Source: Streptomyces sp. BK208
Lineage (GTDB): Bacteria; Actinomycetota; Actinomycetes; Streptomycetales; Streptomycetaceae
Length of the DNA stretch: 64,000 nucleotides
Assembly: GCF_004364245.1 (NCBI RefSeq)
Contig: NZ_SOAV01000002.1
Span: 1-64,000, forward strand
Direction of reading: 5' to 3'
The notes under the pieces are model-generated. The model was not told where the DNA came from. It did not search any database and saw only the letters and a program-made list of their open reading frames with translations. A program made the position numbers and the translations under genes. Position 1 is the first letter of the stretch; each line of letters opens with the position of its first letter. Shown here in pieces: positions 30,090-37,882 of this stretch.

Positions 30090-32335
30090 GACGCGGTGGC
30101 CTCCTCGGGGCTCGGGGCCGGGACGCGGTCCTCGACCGGCACGACCGGGGGCAGCGTCCGCTCGTCCTCGCCGAGGAAGACACGGCGTACGACGCGTTCG
30201 GCGGCGTGGCCGTCGTCGTACTCGCAGAACCGGCGCCGGAAGGCGGCCCGTGCCTTCGTCGCGCGTTCGTCGTGCCAGGCGTCGGTGGTGAGGATCTCCG
30301 TCAGTTCCGCCTGGGTGCGGGCGACGGGGCCGGGGGCTTCGGCCATCAGGTCGAAGTAGACGCCGCGGGTGGTGCGGTACGTCTCCCAGTCGTCGGCGTG
30401 GATGACGATCGGGCGGTCCAGGTTGGCGTAGTCGAACATGATCGACGAGTAGTCGGTGACCAGCGCGTCGGCGGCCAGGCACAGCTCCTCGACGGGTTCG
30501 TAGGAGGAGACGTCGACGAGGCGGCCGGTGCGGCGCAGGTCCGCCAGCGGGGTGGAGGGGGCGGTCGCGCTGTCGTAGAAGTAGTGGGCGCGCACCAGCA
30601 GGACCGTTTCCTCACCGAGTCGGTCGGCGAGGGCGACGAGGTCCAGGCGCGGGGTCCAGCCGGCCTCGTAGTCGCGGTGGGTCGGCGCGTAGAGGATCGC
30701 GCGGCGGCCGGGTGCGATGCCGAGGCGTGCGCGGGCCGCGCGCACCTCGACGGCACCGGCGGTGTAGTAGACGTCGTTGCGCGGATAGCCGTGGTCCAGG
30801 GACACGTGCCGGGACGGGTAGGCCCGCTGCCACATGCGGGTGCTGTGGCGGTTGGCGGAGACGCTGTAGTCCCACTTGTCGACGCGTTCAAGGAGCGCCT
30901 GGAAGTTCAGGCCGTGGGCGGCGGCGGGGTACGGCAGCTGGTCCACGCCCATGCGTTTGAGGGGGGTGCCGTGGTGGGTCTGGACGTGGACGGTGCCGGG
31001 GCGTTTGACCACCGCGTCCGGGAAGTTGACGTTGTTGACCAGGTACTTGGCCCGGGCCAGCACCTCCCAGTAGCGGCGGGTGCCGGGGACGACGTGGTCG
31101 GTGCCGGGCGGCAGCAGGGCGGCGCCCGCTTCGGTGACGACCCACACCGGGTGGACGCCCGGGGCGAGTTCGGCGAGCTTGGCGGCGATCGCCGCCGGGT
31201 TGCAGGCCACGCCCCGGTTCCAGTACGCCGAGAAGACCGCGAGGTGCGGGTCGACCGGGCGGGCCAGGGCGGCGCGGTACTGGAGGGCGCGCAGCCGGTT
31301 TCCGGCCCGGCGCCTGCCGGTGCGCGCGGCGGAGCGCACCCCGCGGCGGGCGTGGTTGGCGCTGCGCAGGGCGCGGTACCTGCCGTAGGCACCCTCCTCC
31401 AGGAGCGACCGGCGCATCCCCTCCAGGCCGGCCGGGCGCCGCAGGCCGTCGGGGCGGTGGCGCCGGGCGGTCACGGACGCCCGGCGGAAGAACTCCCGCG
31501 CCACGTCCTCCGGCATCCCGGCGCGGGCGAAGGTGCGCAGGCAGTCGCGGACCATCAGGTCGTACAGGACGCCGTGGACGGCCGGGCGGTCGGCGGTGAG
31601 GCCGAGCAGCGCCTCGTAGCGGTCGACCAGCGCGTACCGCTCGGCCGCCGTGGGCGGCGGGAGGCTCTCGGGGCGCAGCAGCCGGTCCTCGTACGCCGGG
31701 TGCGGCAGGCAGGCCACGCGGTCGGCGAGCAGCAGGGCGGCGCAGGCGGCGAAGGGCTCGTCCTCGGTGGTCAGGAGCCGTTCGTGGGCCCGCCAGAAAC
31801 CGGTGCGCACGGCGCGGTTGCCGAGCAGCGGGGCCAGCCGGAGCAGCGCCGCCCGGTCGTCGAGGGCGACGCCCTCCGCGGCGCGGCCCGCGCGCGCGAG
31901 GCGGGGGCCGTCGGGGGAGGGCAGACCGGAGACCCGCCAGGAACTGCGGACGTGATCCAGGAGCAGGACGTCCACCGAGTCGGAGAGGCCCGCGGTGTGC
32001 CGGGCGACGGCGGGCGGGGCGCCGACGGGCAGCCCGTCCTTGGCGTGCACGAAGTGCAGCCACCGGCCCCGCGCCCGGGCCGCCCCCGCCGAACGGGCCG
32101 CGGCGTCCCCGGCTCCGTCCGGGAGCGGCAGCACGGTGAAGGCGGGGACGTGCCGCTCGGCCGTCTCCCGCGCCCAGTCCCCGACTGCGGCGACGATCAC
32201 CTCGACGCCGGGCAGGGGGTGGGCGTCCAGGGAGTCGAGGAGGGCGGGGAGGTGGTCCTGGACGTTGCGGCCGTGGACGACGACGCTGAGGTCGGGGACC
32301 GCCCCGGGGAACGGGTCGGGGACCGTGTCGGACAT
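30086..32335 (-). CDS. CDP-glycerol glycerophosphotransferase-like protein with decayed GT2 domain
   Basis: A 749-residue protein. The C-terminal 370 residues are a Glyphos_transf (TagF-like) domain: THHGTPLKRMG with His455 at the catalytic position, VRAHYFYD (second catalytic His), and TDYSSIMFDYANLDRPIVIH. These enzymes polymerise or transfer polyol/glycosyl phosphates for wall teichoic-acid-like polymers. The N-terminal 250 residues resemble GT2, but the DxD site reads HAKDG (97-101), so catalysis there is unlikely. GAAGGAG lies 8 bases before the ATG. An AT-rich stretch at about 32398-32445 probably contains its promoter. Confidence 0.88.
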   Translation of the reverse strand: MSDTVPDPFPGAVPDLSVVVHGRNVQDHLPALLDSLDAHPLPGVEVIVAAVGDWARETAERHVPAFTVLPLPDGAGDAAARSAGAARARGRWLHFVHAKDGLPVGAPPAVARHTAGLSDSVDVLLLDHVRSSWRVSGLPSPDGPRLARAGRAAEGVALDDRAALLRLAPLLGNRAVRTGFWRAHERLLTTEDEPFAACAALLLADRVACLPHPAYEDRLLRPESLPPPTAAERYALVDRYEALLGLTADRPAVHGVLYDLMVRDCLRTFARAGMPEDVAREFFRRASVTARRHRPDGLRRPAGLEGMRRSLLEEGAYGRYRALRSANHARRGVRSAARTGRRRAGNRLRALQYRAALARPVDPHLAVFSAYWNRGVACNPAAIAAKLAELAPGVHPVWVVTEAGAALLPPGTDHVVPGTRRYWEVLARAKYLVNNVNFPDAVVKRPGTVHVQTHHGTPLKRMGVDQLPYPAAAHGLNFQALLERVDKWDYSVSANRHSTRMWQRAYPSRHVSLDHGYPRNDVYYTAGAVEVRAARARLGIAPGRRAILYAPTHRDYEAGWTPRLDLVALADRLGEETVLLVRAHYFYDSATAPSTPLADLRRTGRLVDVSSYEPVEELCLAADALVTDYSSIMFDYANLDRPIVIHADDWETYRTTRGVYFDLMAEAPGPVARTQAELTEILTTDAWHDERATKARAAFRRRFCEYDDGHAAERVVRRVFLGEDERTLPPVVPVEDRVPAPSPEEATAS

Positions 32336-32546
32336 CGCGGGGACTCCTTCGCCTCGGCCTTCGCTCGGTCGCTCCCGGAGCACTCCTGTGGGTCGGTATC
32401 TATTCGGTCATAGTGACATCAATCCGGCAAAAGGCTTAATCGTGGGGCGGGAGCGTACGCCTCCCGGGGGACGGAACCCTCACGCGACCGCCTTCGGCTC
32501 GGACGCCGCCTCGGGAGCCGCCTGGGGCGTCGCCCCGGCTGCGGCC

Positions 32547-33452
32547 TCAAGGTGCGGTCTTTGGTGCGGCCCCAGCTGTGGCCCCAGCTGTGGCCCCGGC
32601 TGCGGCCGTGGGTGCGGCCTTGGGCGCAGCCTTGGGTGCGGCCTTGGGTTTGGCCGACCGGTCCGGTCCGCCGGTGAACTTCTCGTACTCCTTCAGCACC
32701 TCGTCCGTCGGCCCGTCCATCCGCAGCTCGCCGCGCTCCAGCCACAGCACCCGGTCGCAGGTGTCGCGGATGGACTTGTTGCTGTGGCTGACCAGGAACA
32801 CCGTGCCGGCGTGCCGGCGCAGCTCCCGGATGCGTTCCTCGGAGCGCTTCTGGAAGGAGCGGTCGCCGGTGGCCAGCGCCTCGTCGACCAGGAGGACGTC
32901 GTGGTCCTTGGCGGCGGCGATGGAGAAGCGCAGCCGGGCGGCCATGCCGGAGGAGTACGTGCGCATCGGCAGGGTGATGAAGTCGCCCTTGTCGTTGATC
33001 CCGGAGAAGTCGACGATCTCCTGGTACCGCTCCTTGATCTGCGCGCGGGACATGCCCATCGCCAGGCCGCCGAGGTACACGTTGCGCTCGCCGGTGAGGT
33101 CGCTCATCAGGGCGGCGTTGACGCCGAGCAGGGAGGGCTGCCCGTCGGTGTAGATGCGGCCGTTCTCCACCGGGAGCAGGCCGGCGACGGCCTTGAGCAG
33201 CGTCGACTTGCCCGAGCCGTTGGTGCCTATGAGGCCGATGGCCTCGCCCCGGTACGCCACGAAGGACACGTTCTTCACGGCGTGCACCCGGCGCACGCCC
33301 GCCGCCTTCTCGGTCTTCTTCCGGCGCAGGATGCGGTTGAGGGCGGCGGTGGCGGAGCCGCGGCCCGCGCCGGTGCCGTTGACCCGGTAGACGATGTCGA
33401 CGCCGTCGGCGATGACGGTGGGTACCCGCTCGGCGGGGGTGCTGTCAGCCAC
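32547..33452 (-). CDS. teichoic-acid-type exporter ATPase (TagH-like), 3' end frameshifted
   Basis: A 301-residue ABC ATPase of the TagH/RfbE polysaccharide-export class. Walker A GTNGSGKST, signature YSSGMAARLRF, Walker B VLLVDEALATGD and the H-loop (LVSHS) are all intact. With the permease downstream of it in map order it should flip a lipid-linked wall polymer across the membrane. The C-terminus is an Ala/Pro/Lys-rich tail. After the TGA at 32547-32549, the same Ala/Pro/Glu-rich coding pattern continues in another frame to a TGA at 32480, which suggests a one-base insertion. Core ATPase is unaffected. Confidence 0.9.
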   Translation of the reverse strand: MADSTPAERVPTVIADGVDIVYRVNGTGAGRGSATAALNRILRRKKTEKAAGVRRVHAVKNVSFVAYRGEAIGLIGTNGSGKSTLLKAVAGLLPVENGRIYTDGQPSLLGVNAALMSDLTGERNVYLGGLAMGMSRAQIKERYQEIVDFSGINDKGDFITLPMRTYSSGMAARLRFSIAAAKDHDVLLVDEALATGDRSFQKRSEERIRELRRHAGTVFLVSHSNKSIRDTCDRVLWLERGELRMDGPTDEVLKEYEKFTGGPDRSAKPKAAPKAAPKAAPTAAAGATAGATAGAAPKTAP

Positions 33453-34377
33453 GACCGTACGTCTCCTCGGCCTTCCAGAAGTAGATGAAGCCGCCGATCC
33501 CGGCGACCAGCGCCCAGCCCAGGGCCAGGGCCCAGACGTGGTCCGGCAGCATGTCGCCGCCGAAGCTGTCGATGAGCGCGAACCGCATCAGGTCGATGTA
33601 GACGACGGCGGGGTTGACCTGGAGCAGCGGGCCGACCCAGGACGGCAGACCGCTGTCCGGACCGGTCATGTGATGGATGCTGAACATGACGCCCGAGGCG
33701 TACATCCAGGTGCGCAGCAGGAACGGCATCAGCTGGGCCATGTCCGGGATCTTCGAACCCACCCGGGCCATGACCATCGACACGCCCGTGTTGAACACGA
33801 ACTGCAGCGCCAGCGCCGGGACCGCGAGCACCCAGGACGGGGCGGGCGGCACGCCGAAGGCCAGCAGGATCAGGACCAGGGCGCCCATCGAGAACAGCAG
33901 CTGCTGGAGCTGCTGGAGGCAGAACGACACCGGCAGTGCCGCACGCGGGAAGTGCAGGGCCCGCACCAGGCCGAGGTTGCCGGAGACGGCCCGGGTGCCC
34001 GCCATGATCGAACTCTGCGTGAACGTCCACATGAACACGCCGGTGACCAGGAACGGGACGAAGTCCTCCACCCCGTGGCTGGTGTTCATCAGCATGCCGA
34101 AGATGAGGTAGTACACCGCCGCGTTGAGCAGGGGCGTCATCACCTGCCAGACCTGACCCAGCTTGGCCTGGCTGTACTGGGCGGTGAGCTTGGCGGTGGA
34201 GAAGGCGCCGATGAAGTGCCGGCGCGCCCACAGCTGACGGACGTACTGGGGCAGGGAGGGGCGGGCGCCGCTGACCGACAGGCCGTGGCGGGCGGCGAGT
34301 GCCGCGAGGTCGGTGTCGGCCGCTGCCGCGGCGGCCGGGGCCGCTGTCGGGGTCGGTGGATCGAGGACCTGGCTCAC
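33445..34377 (-). CDS. teichoic-acid-type exporter permease (TagG-like)
   Basis: A 310-residue ABC-2 permease with about six TM helices, the first around residues 75-95 and the last near the C-terminus (ALALGWALVAGIGGFIYFW). The cytoplasmic N-terminal segment FSTAKLTAQYSQAKLGQVWQ is typical of TagG/RfbA polysaccharide exporters. It overlaps the ATPase gene by 8 bases. The N-terminal 25 residues are an Ala/Pro-rich extension. It is divergent from a TetR-family gene, with the intervening 171 bases holding the regulator's operator. Confidence 0.9.
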   Translation of the reverse strand: MSQVLDPPTPTAAPAAAAAADTDLAALAARHGLSVSGARPSLPQYVRQLWARRHFIGAFSTAKLTAQYSQAKLGQVWQVMTPLLNAAVYYLIFGMLMNTSHGVEDFVPFLVTGVFMWTFTQSSIMAGTRAVSGNLGLVRALHFPRAALPVSFCLQQLQQLLFSMGALVLILLAFGVPPAPSWVLAVPALALQFVFNTGVSMVMARVGSKIPDMAQLMPFLLRTWMYASGVMFSIHHMTGPDSGLPSWVGPLLQVNPAVVYIDLMRFALIDSFGGDMLPDHVWALALGWALVAGIGGFIYFWKAEETYGRG

Positions 34378-34486
34378 ATCCGGTGCTTTCGCTCGGGGGA
34401 GGGGGCGAGAGGCGACGCCCGTCGTTCACCTGGGTGACCGCGTGGATTCACTTACGTCGGGACGGCACCGTATCGTCGTTACGTGA

Positions 34487-34540
34487 GCGTAGGGCGTGAT
34501 GACGCCGGAACGCAACCGTTTCGTCGTGACGCCCTATGCT
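34487..34540. promoter_or_regulatory. inverted-repeat operator and -10 of the TetR gene
   Basis: Two 18-base arms (34487-34504 and 34522-34539) form an inverted repeat matching at 15 of 18 positions, centred between the divergent exporter and TetR genes. The right arm covers TATGCT (34535-34540), a good -10 hexamer placed 8 bases before the TetR ATG. This looks like an autoregulatory operator. Confidence 0.65.
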
Positions 34541-34548
34541 TGACGCGC

Positions 34549-35178
34549 ATGACGACCAACGCCGCCGCCGACGAGCCGCCGCGCCCGCGCCGCAGGGCCC
34601 CCGCCGGGGCGGCGGTGCTCCGTGAGGACGTGACGGAGGCCATCCGGGCGGCGGTCTTCGAGGAGCTCGCGGCGGTCGGTTACGCCCGCGTGTCCATCGA
34701 GGGCATCGCGCGCCGCGCGGGCGTCGGCAAGACCGCCGTCTACCGGCGCTGGCGCTCCAAGCTGCACCTGGTGCTCGACGTCGTCTCGGCCCTGGCCGTC
34801 CAGGGGCTCCCGGCGCCGGACACCGGTTCCCTGGAGGGCGACCTGCGCCTGCTGTACGAGGTGACGTCCCGAGCCCTGCGCCACCCGGTGGCCTCGCAGA
34901 TCATCCCCGACCTCCAGGCGGAGGCGGCCCGCAATCCCGACATCGCCGAGGCACTGCAGAAGACCCTGCGCGAGGGCCAGGACGGCGTCGCCAGCAAGAT
35001 CCTCGCGGCGGCGGCGGAACGCGGCGAGCTGGGCCCCGCCGTGCACACCGACCTCGCCCTGGACCTGATCTCGGGCCCGCTGTACTGGCGCTCGGTGGTC
35101 GTCCGGAGCCCGAAGCTGCCGAAGGGCTACCTGGCCGCGCTGGCACGGGCCACGGCGGAGGGCTTGAAGGCGCTCTGA
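34549..35178 (+). CDS. TetR/AcrR-family transcriptional regulator
   Basis: A 209-residue repressor-like protein. The N-terminal HTH is in AAVGYARVSIEGIARRAGVGKTAVYRRWRSK (about residues 40-72); the C-terminal helical ligand domain resembles TetR_C of the 'TetR/AcrR C-terminal ligand-binding' group. ATG at 34549 lacks a ribosome site but sits 8 bases after a -10 hexamer, as in leaderless mRNAs. A GTG at 34483 would place the operator inside the gene and is rejected. Its divergent neighbour is the wall-polymer exporter, a plausible target. Confidence 0.88.
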   Translation: MTTNAAADEPPRPRRRAPAGAAVLREDVTEAIRAAVFEELAAVGYARVSIEGIARRAGVGKTAVYRRWRSKLHLVLDVVSALAVQGLPAPDTGSLEGDLRLLYEVTSRALRHPVASQIIPDLQAEAARNPDIAEALQKTLREGQDGVASKILAAAAERGELGPAVHTDLALDLISGPLYWRSVVVRSPKLPKGYLAALARATAEGLKAL

Positions 35179-35302
35179 GCGGGCCCGAACCTCCGGGCAA
35201 GCGGGCGGGTTCGCCGATAATGCCGACCGGAGCAGGCGGCTCGGCAGGCGGGCCGCCGCGGGACGGCGGGCCGGGTCCGCCGTCACCGGGGGAGGGGTGG
35301 GC

Positions 35303-35740
35303 ATGAGGCGCGCGTGGACGAATCCCGTGCTGTTGCTGATCGCTGGAGCGGGTGCCGCGACCGGGCCGTTCGTCCAGGGGCGGCCTGGCACGGGCACCGT
35401 GATGGTGGTGCTGTTCGTAGTGCTGGCGGCGATGACCTCGCCGTTGCTCTTCCCCAGGCCGATCGGTGCGCTGGAGGCGCGGCGGCGCAGCGCCGTCGAC
35501 GGCCGGCCGGTCGTCTTCTGGCGGCCGGGGTGCACCTACTGCATGCGGCTGCGCATCCGGCTGGGCCGCAAGGCGCGGCGGCTGTACTGGGTCGACATCT
35601 GGCGGGACGAGGCCGGGGCGGAGCTGGTGCGGGAGGCCAACGACGGCAACGAGACCGTGCCCACCCTGTTCGTGGCGGGCCGGCCGTACACCAACCCCGA
35701 CCCGGCGTGGGTACGCGAGCAGGTCTCCTCGTCCCGGTGA
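35303..35740 (+). CDS. membrane-anchored glutaredoxin-like protein
   Basis: A 145-residue protein. Two hydrophobic segments (about residues 8-22 and 30-50) precede a glutaredoxin/mycoredoxin-like domain with redox motif CTYC in VVFWRPGCTYCMRLRIRL and the cis-Pro region ETVPTLFVAG. Mycoredoxins reduce mycothiol mixed disulfides; the anchor suggests work at the membrane. GGAGGGG lies about 7 bases before the ATG at 35303, with GTG at 35297 as a weaker choice. The stop codon forms part of an 8-bp tandem array. Confidence 0.85.
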   Translation: MRRAWTNPVLLLIAGAGAATGPFVQGRPGTGTVMVVLFVVLAAMTSPLLFPRPIGALEARRRSAVDGRPVVFWRPGCTYCMRLRIRLGRKARRLYWVDIWRDEAGAELVREANDGNETVPTLFVAGRPYTNPDPAWVREQVSSSR

Positions 35741-35764
35741 CCCGGTGACCCGGTGACCCGGTGA
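35733..35764. repeat. four tandem copies of CCCGGTGA at a stop codon
   Basis: Four perfect copies of the 8-base unit CCCGGTGA. The first contains the TGA stop (35738-35740) of the glutaredoxin-like gene, and the next copies place TGA in the other frames. Its unit is related to the array after the response regulator at 14833. Confidence 0.9.
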
Positions 35765-35797
35765 CCCGGCGTCGGCGCCCCGCGCCCCGTCCGGAGG

Positions 35798-36778
35798 TCA
35801 GTCCCGGGCCGCCTCCGGGTGGAGTCGCACCCAGCCCGCCCACGCCGACGTGATCATGTCCTCGACGTCGTACTTGGCCTTCCAGTCCAGCTCGACGGCG
35901 GCGTGGTCGGCCGAGGCGACGACGCGGGCCGGGTCGCCGGGGCGGCGGGGCGTGACCGTCGGGGGCCGGCCGTAGCCGGTCAGGGCGTTGATGCGGTCGA
36001 TCATCTCGCGGACGGAGACGCCTTCGCCCCGGCCGATGTTGAGGGTGAGGGTGCGGCCCGGGGAGGCCTGCAGGGCGCGGGCCGCGGCCACGTGGGCCTC
36101 GGCCAGGTCGACCACGTGGATGTAGTCCCGCACGCAGGTGCCGTCCGGCGTCGCGTAGTCGTCGCCGAAGATCCGGGGGGCCGCGGACTCCGTCAGCTTC
36201 TCGAAGACCATCGGGACCAGGTTGTAGACGCCGGTGTCCGCCAGCTCCGGGCTCGCGGCGCCCGCCACGTTGAAGTACCGCAGGGACGCCGTGGCCAGGC
36301 CCGACGCCTTGCCGGCGGCCCGGACCAGCCACTCGCCGGCCAGCTTGGTCTCGCCGTAGGGCGACATGGGTGCGCACGGCGTCTCCTCGGTCACGAGGTC
36401 GACGTCGGGCATGCCGTACACGGCGGCGGAGGAGGAGAAGACGAAGGACGGGACCTCGGCCTTCGTGACCGCGTCCAGCAGGACCCGCAGCCCCTCCACG
36501 TTCTGCTGGTAGTAGTGCAGCGGCAGGTCCACCGACTCGCCGACCTGCTTCTTGGCGGCCAGGTGGACGACACCGGTGACGGAGTGGTCGGCCAGGGCGC
36601 GGGCGACCCGCTCGCCGTCCAGGACCGAGCCCACCACCAGGGGGACGCCGTCGGGCACGCGGTCGGCGATGCCGGTCGACAGGTCGTCGTAGACCACGGC
36701 CTTCTCGCCCGCCTCGGTCATCGCCCTTACGACGTGCGCCCCGATGTATCCGGCGCCGCCGGTGATCAGCCAGGTCAT
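35798..36778 (-). CDS. galE: UDP-glucose 4-epimerase
   Basis: A 326-residue short-chain dehydrogenase of the GalE class that interconverts UDP-glucose and UDP-galactose. The NAD-binding motif is TGGAGYIG (residues 7-14), the catalytic Ser lies in FSSSAAVYG, and Tyr/Lys are in SPYGETK. VRDYIHVVDLAEAHV and the C-terminal RPGDPA complete the family pattern. ATG at 36778 starts directly at the Rossmann strand. It lies inside the wall-polymer region and may supply UDP-galactose to the neighbouring glycosyltransferases; that link is inferred. Confidence 0.94.
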   Translation of the reverse strand: MTWLITGGAGYIGAHVVRAMTEAGEKAVVYDDLSTGIADRVPDGVPLVVGSVLDGERVARALADHSVTGVVHLAAKKQVGESVDLPLHYYQQNVEGLRVLLDAVTKAEVPSFVFSSSAAVYGMPDVDLVTEETPCAPMSPYGETKLAGEWLVRAAGKASGLATASLRYFNVAGAASPELADTGVYNLVPMVFEKLTESAAPRIFGDDYATPDGTCVRDYIHVVDLAEAHVAAARALQASPGRTLTLNIGRGEGVSVREMIDRINALTGYGRPPTVTPRRPGDPARVVASADHAAVELDWKAKYDVEDMITSAWAGWVRLHPEAARD

Positions 36779-36855
36779 TGCGGCCGTCCCCTTCGTTCGG
36801 TGGTTCTCGGTACCCATGATCCGTCATCCCGGCCCTCGCCGGACGCCGGCACCCG

Positions 36856-37326
36856 TCAGGACGGTACGGGGCCCGGGCCGGTGCCGTACGCGTCCAGGGC
36901 CCTCGTGAGCCGGTCGAGGCGGGCGCCCAGGTCCTGGATCTCGGCCAGGTCCAGGCCGGTCGCCGCGGCGATCCTGCGCGGCACCTCGACGGCCCGCTCG
37001 CGCAGTGCCGCGCCCTCCCCGGTCAGCCGCACCTCCACCGACCGCTCGTCGCGCACGCTGCGCTCGCGCCGCACCAGACCGGTCGCCTCCAGCCGCTTGA
37101 GCAGGGGCGACAGGGTCCCGGAGTCGAGGCGCAGGTGCTCACCGAGCTTCTTCACGGGCAGCTCGCCGTGCTCCCACAGCACCAGCATCACCAGGTACTG
37201 CGGGTAGGTGAGCCCGAGGTCCTTGAGGACCACGCGGTAGACGCTGCCGAAGGCGCGCGACGCGGCGTTCAGGGAGAAGCAGATCTGCTGGTCCAGGCGG
37301 AGCCAGTCGGATGCGGGCGTGGTCAT
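36856..37326 (-). CDS. ohrR: organic hydroperoxide sensor OhrR (MarR family)
   Basis: A 156-residue MarR-family repressor. The redox-active N-terminal Cys is Cys16 in QQICFSLNAASRAF, the position expected for OhrR, and the winged HTH spans about residues 55-110 (LDSGTLSPLLKRLEATGLVRRERSVRDERSV). Oxidation of the Cys by organic peroxides releases DNA and induces ohr. It is divergent from ohr, with a 126-base shared control region. Confidence 0.94.
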   Translation of the reverse strand: MTTPASDWLRLDQQICFSLNAASRAFGSVYRVVLKDLGLTYPQYLVMLVLWEHGELPVKKLGEHLRLDSGTLSPLLKRLEATGLVRRERSVRDERSVEVRLTGEGAALRERAVEVPRRIAAATGLDLAEIQDLGARLDRLTRALDAYGTGPGPVPS

Positions 37327-37350
37327 GCTCCCCAGCGTAACCGACAGGAA

Positions 37351-37385
37351 TTGTGCATCATTTAGTTGTGCGCAATTTAATCGTG
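37351..37385. promoter_or_regulatory. ohrR-ohr operator region
   Basis: AT-rich island between the divergent genes. It contains the perfect 10-bp palindrome TTGTGCGCAA (37366-37375) flanked by the related half-sites TTGTGC (37351) and TCGTGTGC (37381). This resembles AT-rich OhrR boxes and probably binds OhrR dimers. Confidence 0.65.
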
Positions 37386-37452
37386 TGCTCTACTTGTGGG
37401 TGTCGGACAGATGTCAGGCAACGCAGCTTCCCTCCGAAAGGGCCGGTTTCCC

Positions 37453-37866
37453 ATGGACGCGATCTACACCGCCGCCGCCACCGCCACCCACGGCCGTGAC
37501 GGCCGTACCGTCAGCTCCGACGGCAAGGTCGACCTCGCCCTCGGCATCCCCGTCGAGATGGGCGGCAACGGCCAGGGCACCAACCCCGAGCAGCTGTTCG
37601 CCGCCGGCTACGCCGCCTGTTTCGGCAGCGCCCTCGGCCTGGTCGGCCGGGCGGCGAAGGTCGACGTCAGCGACGCCGCGGTGACCGCCGAGGTCGGCAT
37701 CGGCAAGCAGGGCGAGGGCTTCGCGCTCGCCGTCACGCTCCGGGTCGAGCTGCCCGAGGGGGTCGACGAGGAGACCGGCCGCAAGCTGGTCGAGCAGGCC
37801 CACCAGGTCTGCCCGTACTCCAACGCCACCCGTGGCAACATCCCGGTCGATCTCGTCGTCGAGTAG
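37453..37866 (+). CDS. ohr: organic hydroperoxide resistance protein Ohr
   Basis: A 137-residue OsmC/Ohr-family thiol peroxidase that reduces organic and fatty-acid hydroperoxides. Both catalytic Cys are present, in FAAGYAACFGSAL and VCPYSNATRGN. Length and sequence are typical for Ohr (not OsmC). ATG at 37453 begins MDAIYTAAATATHGRDG; the upstream in-frame extension lies in the control region. The divergent ohrR gene regulates it. Confidence 0.96.
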   Translation: MDAIYTAAATATHGRDGRTVSSDGKVDLALGIPVEMGGNGQGTNPEQLFAAGYAACFGSALGLVGRAAKVDVSDAAVTAEVGIGKQGEGFALAVTLRVELPEGVDEETGRKLVEQAHQVCPYSNATRGNIPVDLVVE

Positions 37867-37882
37867 TCCCCGCCGGGGTCGC

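Noticed and set aside
34483..35178. GTG at 34483 as the TetR start
   Set aside because: It would place the operator within the gene and add 22 residues with no family match; the ATG fits a leaderless promoter.
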